In this document: positions 33,701-42,700 of the stretch, piece after piece
Numbering within the stretch: the first letter of the stretch is position 1
How the letters are laid out: each line of letters opens with the position of its first letter
Assembly: GCA_963921935.1 (NCBI GenBank)
Contig: OY998178.1
Span: forward strand, 44,074,951 to 44,138,950
Direction of reading: 5' to 3'
DNA: 64,000 nt
Source of the DNA: Galeruca laticollis
Lineage: Eukaryota; Arthropoda; Insecta; Coleoptera; Chrysomelidae
The notes under the pieces: generated by a model
Seen by the model: only the letters and a program-made list of their open reading frames with translations
What the model was told of the DNA's origin: nothing
Database searches by the model: none
Position numbers and translations under genes: made by a program

Positions 33701-36700
33701 CACTGTGGCCGATTTCCGAGTACCGTAAATCCATACTTAATATAACTGTCAATATACTTTCTCACCTTTACCCTCTTCTGTTCATGATCATCATGAGAAG
33801 TCGAAGGTCCTGCACGCTTAACGAACTTATCCATAGTTACAACAAAATCAAACAATACGCGAGCGAACAAAACACAAGACACGTACGTGGCCACTGCTCA
33901 ACTCGAACTGGATGCTCCCAACCCCTCCGTCTACTGCCTCTGTCCCTTCCATAGCTAGCCCCTCCAACTCTGTCCGCCTTTGTTTTGGACGAATTTGTAC
34001 CCCCCTCTCAGCCAGCTGCGCTTTCTCAGTCCGTCGTTGCTCATAATGCTTCAAGTTATTTTTAGTGGGTCGCGGCTAAAACGTATGGGCTAAAATGGGT
34101 CGCGGAAAGAAAAAGTTTGGGAATCGCTGGCTTAAACTAAACTAAAACTTACCTGTGTGCTTCTTTGATGTATATATCTACTAAACTGAGAGATTTTCCT
34201 TCCCAAGTTGAATAATCTATATTATAAATAGAATATCCTACAAGAGAGCCATCTGCAGCTTCTACGACTAGTGAATAAAAATTTTCATTAATGAAATCTT
34301 TAGTTAGGCGTTCCTCGTCAAGTTTCAGCTTGTGAGTCATTTTTTCCCACTCCGCTAGTTCCTTAAATATTAATATTAAAATTATCACTATATGACATTA
34401 TAAATATTATATCATTTACCAAAAACATGAAATCAAAAGTGGATCGAATAATACATCAATCACTTTGAATAAAATAGCTGCAAGCTATCATAACAAAAAA
34501 AATAGAGATGAAACGAAAAAGAAATCATTAAAACAATAACTATTAAACTAAGGTTTCTTTGATGACTATGATTTATTGAGCAATTGTATGGACACTAGAG
34601 CGATTTTAAAACCACAAGTATTTTCATAACAGCAGAAAAAATAGAATATTTGCTGAAAAAATAATAGCAGAATAGTGAGATTCGCGACGATAATAGGAAA
34701 CGAAAAGAGATGAATATGATAGTTTTACAAGATAAAAAAGCTTATATAAACAATGTAATTATGAAAGACTAGAGCCTAATGTATAAAGTAAGCAATTGCG
34801 CAAATGCTATAAGTAAAAGCGATTGCTAAATCTTGATATAAATAAAATTTTAAAGCAAATGCTCCGTTTCTTACATCTCAGTAGCAATTGCTTTCTCACA
34901 AGTGCAGACGTGTCGTATCCACTCTAAATTAATTGTGCTGATTATGCCAAAGGGTTATGGAATACAACCCGAGCAGTGTTTAATTAGTATCTTCCTTTTT
35001 CTTTTTTCAGCCATCTTCCATCCTTTGGATATAGGCCTCTCTCATGTTTGACCATACACTTCTATTTTCTGCTCTCTGGTACCAGTTCAGCCCAGCGAAT
35101 TTTTCGATCATCGTACCATCTCTGTTGTGGTCTGCCAATACTTCTTCGTTCTTCCCAAGGTCTCCATCTAGTGATGTGTCCACTCCAATTCTCTCTGCGT
35201 CTTGCAACATGTCCTGCCCATTGCCACTTTAAGGAACTGATTTTCTGTATGATATCGGTTACTTTTGTCCTTTCTCGTATCCACTGGTTTGTTTTGTGAT
35301 CTCTCAGTGATATTCCCAGTATTCTTCTCTCTATGGCTCTCTGATGTATTCTTAGTTTGTTAATAATCCTTTACACAGGACCTAGGTCTCGGGTCCGTAT
35401 GTAGTGACTGGGATAATGTATTCGTTGTAGATTTTTGTTTTTAATGCAATGGGGATTTTCATGTTGAAAGCATATTACTTTTCCGCCCAACCTATCTAAT
35501 ATGCGAGAAAAGTATTGGTTTACCCCAAAAAAAGTTGGAATTTTGAAAAAAAATTTTGAGTTATTTTTACGTTTTTTATCAAGAACAACACAAAAAATGG
35601 TTTTTAGAGAAAAAATCCTGTGTGTATATCGTCGTTGTCGTCGGCCACTTTCCGTTACATGTCACCAATTTTAATATTGAATATTGTTCAGGACATCTCA
35701 CAGATGAACCCTATTGATTTACAGCTCACCAGAGCCAGTAGAATGGGTGCTATGGTACTTGAAGTACATTTTTGTCTTTTTGGAGAAATTTCAGTTTGTT
35801 AGCACGATACAGCCTCCAGAGTACATACAAGTGGCTAAGTTTATGATTGGATGTTATTCACGGCGTCTCAAATATGAACCGAATTGATATTCAGCTCACT
35901 AAAAGCTGTACAACGAACGCTATGGTACTTGAAATACCAAATTTTTGTCATTTTGGAGAATTTTCAGTTTGTTAGCACGATACAGCTTCCACAGTGTATA
36001 AAATTGACCAATTTTACGATTGAATATTGTTCAGGACGTCTGACAGATGAACTATATTGATTTTAAGCTCACCAGGGCTAGTACAACGGGTGCTATGGTA
36101 CCAGAAGTGCCACACGATATAGCCTCCGGAGTGTGTACAAGTGACCAATTTTATAATTGGATATTTTTCAAGGTGTCTCACAGATTTACCCTATCGATTT
36201 TCAGCTGACTAAGCGAGTACAGCGGGTCCTATAAAACCAGGTATACTACGTTTTTGGTTATTTTTGGAGAAAGTTTGGTTTGCTAGCACGATACATCCCC
36301 CGAAGTGTATACAAGTGACAATTTTATGATCGAATATTGTTCAGGGCAACTCACAGATGCGGAAAAGTTAGTTTTGGACTTTAAAACCATTTATTTTCTG
36401 TTATTTTTGGAGAAATTTCGATTTGTTAACACGATACATCCCCCGAAGTGTACACAAGTGACAGTTTTATTATAGAATATTGTTCAGGACATCTCACAGA
36501 TGCGGAAAAGTTAGTTTTAATTTTTAAAACCGTTTATTTTAATTTACCATAGACAGCACATCCCAATATGTCTCTCCTATCGATCTAAATTTCTTGGTTT
36601 TGTTTACTTAGTGTTACTGATTGTCCAAGATATATGTATAATTGTTTTTTGTTTATAGTTTGTCCATGTAACGTAATGGTTTGGTCTGCATCAAGAACAT

Positions 36701-39700
36701 TTGTCATGAATTGTGTTTTTGAATTATTCATATGTATATAGTCCAATTTTGACAGCTTCTACATGTAGTTCTTCCAACATCTTAGTTCGTTCTTGTTTAT
36801 CTCTTCCAAACAGGACGACATAATCAGCAAAGCTTAAATTGCTTAGGTATTCACCATGGATGTTTATTTCCTTTTCCCTCCAATTGACTGCTCCAAAACC
36901 AGAGTAAACAATTTTGGCGAAATTACATCTCGCTGTCTGACGCCTCTTTTGGATTCTATTTTATTTGTCTGTGCGTGAATCTTGATAGTAATTGTAGAAG
37001 TTTTGTATATATTTTCTATTAGGTTGATGTATCTTCCATCCACTCTTGCATTTCTCATAGATTTTATTACTGCCCAGGTTTCTATAGTGTCGAAGGCCAT
37101 ATAGGTATATTATATTCTGATGCCTTCTCCTATAAGTTGTTTTACTGTGTGGAGGTGTTCGGTAGTGCTGTAGTGACTTCTAAATCCAGCCTGTTCTCTT
37201 GGTTGGTATATTTCAGGTTTTCGCTATAACATGTTTGTAATTATTCTGATAAACAATCTGTACACCTGAGACAGCAGACTGATTGGTCTGTAGTTTTCGA
37301 GGTCCGACGGATCTCCTTTCTTCTAGTAGCTACATGTTTTTAAATAGTATATTGTACAATGAGCATGAAATGACATACATTTCCCACGAGTAGGTATATG
37401 AAATTTTGTAGTACGAGTTGGTAATGGGTCATTTCATGCAAATTTTACACTATACTTTTTCTACGACCATCATAAATCATAAACAAAACTGTAATATTTT
37501 TCATAACAATTTTTATCATAAACTTTCCTGCCGTTATTGTTGCATGGTTTGGAGAATTTTTTCTCTGAAATTATAGTCCGTCTAGAAAGTATCCGGAATT
37601 TAATCTAATTTCATCATATTTCTTTTTTGTAACATCCTAAGACAAAAGTAATGCATCAAGTAGATTGTGCCGGTAGTAGGCCATGACCAAAATTACATAA
37701 CAATACTATCTGTCACGTATTGTTGATTGCAATCAGGCTTAAGTTTTGGGTAATAATGTCACAACTAGAAAAAAGGAAATTGGTGGAATATTTGTACAGA
37801 AAAGGTATTCAAAACATTAAACAATTAGTGGAATTTACGAATCTCGGGAAAGGTGCAGTATATGAGACAATAAGAAGTATAGAAAATTGCAGAGATATGA
37901 GGCATGGACCAGTTTTGGGAAGACAAAATAAGCGAGGGTTTCGAAAATTGGCTAACAGGTTTATCAGTGAGATGACTTGAATAATATTCAATTATGAAAT
38001 TGGTGACTTGTTGAACTCCGGAGGCTGTATCGTGCTAACAAACTGAAATTTCTCAAGAAATGACAAAATGTCGTACTTCAAGTACCATAGCACCCGTTGT
38101 ACTTGCTCTGGTGATCTGAAAATCAATAGGGTTCATCTGTGATATGTCCTTAACAATATTCAATCATAAAATTGGTGACTTATTGCAATCCGGAGGCTGT
38201 ATCGTGCTAACAAGACATGTAAGCAAAAGTGGACGACGACAACGACGACGACGACGACATACACACAGGATTTTTTTTCTAAAACCCGTTTTTTCGTGTC
38301 GTTGTAATTGGAAAACGTGAAAATAACTCAAAAAAAATTCAAAATTCCAACTTTTTTTGGGGTAAACCAATACTTTTCTCGCATATAAATAGGTTGGGCG
38401 GAAAAGTAATAAAATAAACGGTTTTAAAGATTAAAACTAACTTTTCCGCATCTGTGGCCCTAAACAATACTCTATCATAAAATTGTTAATTGCATACAAT
38501 TCGGGGAATGTATCGTGCTAACAAACCGAAATTTCTCCAAAAATAACCAAAAAGTTAACATATCTGGATTTATAGGACCCGCTGTACTCGCTCTAGTCAA
38601 CTGAAAATCAATAGATTACATCTGTGAGACACCTTGAACAATATTCAATCATGAAATTGATCAATCGTATACTTTCTGGAGGCTGTATCGTGCTAACAAA
38701 CTGAAAATTCTCCAAAAATGACAAGAATTTGATACTTCAAGTACCATGGCACCCGTTGTACTGGCTTTAATGAGCTGAATATCAATAGAGTTCATCTTTG
38801 AGACTCTCTGAATAATATTTTTGAATAGAACACCCTGTATATTATGACACATTTGGAGAGGGATTTTTTTTCTCATAACAATAATATATACTTTTAAAGG
38901 CTTAGCTTTTATACTTTCCATAATAATGGACAGTAAATTCCTAAAGTATTCAAGTTAGTATCTAGCTAGATAACGTAGTTGGCTATGCATGTCTGACTGC
39001 AATATTGTTGATGTTGTCTGTCAAAATTATAAAGTAACGTAACAAATATAACTAATTGCTAGCTATATTTTTCAAAAATGGATTAAACAGCTTCTGAAAA
39101 TGTAGAAATATTTTCAGTATATGTCAAAAATAACAATATTAAACGTGCTGCAAGACGGGAATATCTACAGTTGTATCCAAATCGACGATGTCCTAGTCTA
39201 AACACATTTGTAATTATTTACCATCACGTCAATGTTTATCATATCTTTTTGAGAAAGAAACGTATTGCCCTGGTAAATGAAGAAGAGCAGTTGAATATAC
39301 TGTTACACTTTGAAGGTAAAATAATACTTTTATTCAATTAATATTAAATTACCTAAAAATATATTGTTAGAATAAGACACATCAAAATATCAATTATTTT
39401 TATTTTAGAGAATGCAGAGAGTAGTGTAAAAAAAGCTTCCGCCGAATTACAGACAAGTTACTATAAAGTTATAAAAACACTAAAAAATAATAACTATCGT
39501 CCTTACAAAATTTTACCAGCACAGGAACTATGTGAAGAACATAAGCGAAAACGATTGGAATTCTGCCAACAAATGATAGGAAATTTAGACGACAACGAAA
39601 ATTACTTTAAACAAATTATTTTGACGGATGAATCAAGTTTCTCTACATCAGGTCAGTTTAACAGAAAAAATAGATGTTCGAGGGAAATACAAAATCAAAA

Positions 39701-42700
39701 AATTAAAAAGTCAGGTAAAAAATCTATTCATGTCTCGTGTGGAATTTTTCGGGGTAAAGTAGTTGGGCCAATATTCTATAATTTCACTCCGCATAATGTA
39801 AGAGAAGTGCGAGAACACTTAATAATGAGTAATAATAATGAGTTCGCAACTTGGATAGGTAAAGGTGGCACGATTCAATGGCCGCCAAATACTCCTGATT
39901 TGACGCCTTTAGATGGCTTTTTATGGGGCTATTTAAATGAGAAGTTTATTCCTATACCAGTAATAGTACTGCAATAATTAGAGAGAAAATTGAAGCTGAA
40001 ATTGAACTTCATAACCATCGAAATAGTAATAAAATTTTAAACTGTATAGAATATTTAAGGAGGAGGTCTGAACTTGCTCGCTTAAAATTTATGAAAATAT
40101 CAAATCGGTTTCTATTTTGTAATAAACACTGTATTGCTTTTTATGTTGTTTGCTATTGTATTTCGTAATAAACACTGTATTGTTTTGTATGTTCTTTGGT
40201 AATGTCACACCCAGTCGCCTATTTTTTAAACATTTACTGTCTATAGGGACCGAGAAAGATGACGTTTATGCCATCTGCCGTGAAAAAACACAAACAATGT
40301 GATGTAAACACTATTAGTAGTATTAGTAGTTTTGTATAATCAGCGTTTTTAAATGTTCATTCTTTAAAACTGATATTAAATGTTTGTGATGTAGTCATCA
40401 AAAGTATCTTTCTGTATTCATGGCTGTTCAAATATGCTGTATAAAAATACTACGCAGTTAAAATTTTATAGTTTCTCCGAAAATTCATTGAACACTGCGT
40501 GGAAAACCTTGAGACGTCAAAAATGAATAAATGCAGTAAAAACCCATATGTAATTGAAATGTTCTAATTAAAACATTTTGTTAACTATTATTTTGTGTAT
40601 AATCAGTATGATACTACAATTGGCAGCTATTAGAAAAGTTCTAAACTTTCTTTTTACATAAATAAAAGATTATTATCGAAAGAATAAAATGTTGTTTTCT
40701 GTACGATTTCATTGATTAGGTATATAAAATAAAAAACTAGTTATGTGTTTGCTAACTTTAATATTATATAACAAGTTCAAATAATCAAATACTCTTAAGG
40801 GGAAGAAAGTAAACATTCATACAAAACGAATCACTTCATTTTTTCTAATTACCTTTCAGAAAACATCGGGAGGATTGGGAACCAAATAAAAATACTAGAA
40901 TTTGAAGTGCTCATTTTGTCAATAATCAAAAATCAGATAATCCCCTACATCCATCTTACATACCAACAATTTTTCCTGGCAAAGAAAATAAAAAGTTCTA
41001 TTCATTTTTTGCATTTTGTATGTTGTGTATTATACTGTTTACATCACAATGTTTTTCTTATTTAACACCAGGGCGCTCTACTTTTTACAGAAGTGCTGCC
41101 TCTATAGTTCCGACTCGAACCCTGTTACTTTAGAAGTTACTCAGTTTTGACAGATAATATCAACAAGTGCAGTAAGCCATGCATAGCCAACTACTTTTTT
41201 TGGTAAATACTAACTTAAATACTTTAGGGGTATACTGTCCATTATTTTGGAAAGTATAAAAGCTACACCTATAAAAGTATATATTTTTGTTCTGAGAAAA
41301 AAGGCCCTATCCGAATATGTCATAATATACAGGGTGTTCTATTTAAAAAATATATTTTTATATTATACCCCGTAATTCAAAAACGCTATTGGTGTGCAAG
41401 GTCCATTTTATTAAAATCCATTCATACTCCTACAACTTTTATACAAAACTTTTTTTTGTATCTGTACGCATAGGAGAAATAAAGGGGTGGTCAAATTATA
41501 ACCAATAACCCTGTACAGTCTATCACACCGATGGCGTCTCTGACCACAACTGTTTAGCTTCCAGAACAGCTTAAGGACGTCTAGGAAATTTAATAAAAAT
41601 ATTAGCCTTCTCCGAAACTACATCCAGTACGAAACAAAATGTCTAATACACGGTAGTTTGGTGAATACCGAGTTCTTCAGCTACATAATTTTGAAATCCC
41701 GGATCCGACAAATTTCGCAGAAATTTTTTATTTATAAGTGATAGTGTACCCCTCGCCTTTCACCAGTATCAGTCAAAAAATTATTTGCTAACCACTCAAC
41801 ACTTTCGCGGTCACTGTATATTTTTCTTTTACGCACATTCACAAATTCAACCATAGAAACCACACGAATAAGAAGCAACTCATATGTATATGCCACAAAG
41901 AACAAAAGTAGACTGTCACCAAGCAAATGATGGAGGAGTCAACCAATCTTCATCATGTTTTCAGCAAATGCTATTTTTTAAGAAAAAGCTCTACTACACC
42001 GATTTCCTGAACTAAAGAGCAATTGCTGAAAGCAAAAGCAGTATAAATACAGTTTACGGGCTTTTCTTGTATTACTAAAATTTTCAGTTTATTGGGTAGA
42101 TTATGTTTGTAGAAGCATGAAAATAGAAAAAATCTTGGCGGTCTCTTATTTTAATGAAAATATTCACTTTTAAAAGGTTGACTTTTGGAAGTTATACAAC
42201 AATGGCAATAACAAAAAATTTATTTCTGTCATAAAAGTGTCACACTATTGTCATTATTATTAGTTGCCGTTGGTATTGTGTGTCTGCTTATTTTTGTTTC
42301 GCTTCTATGTTTAATATTTTCTTGGTTTCCGACAAAAATGAATTTTATTAATCTAGACGATATTTATATCTGACGAAATAATAATGATTATATCGCAAGC
42401 GCAGCGTTTGGGTTTAATACCCGCAAATAATGAAATTAAGTGTCCAGTGAATTTTTGGGACAATCATTTCAAAATGACACCACGGCCAGATTTCATAGAT
42501 GGTTTTCGTTGGAAATGTAATGGACATATAAAGAAAATCAAAAGAAACGTATAATTTGTAATAAAAGGTAAATATATATATATAAACTTCAGTCTTGGAT
42601 ATATGTAAATTTCGCACATAGTTTTCCTCATAGTGAAAGTAATATGCATTCATCCTTCCCCTTGAAAAATATCCTATACTGTGTAACGCGCATATCAGAT

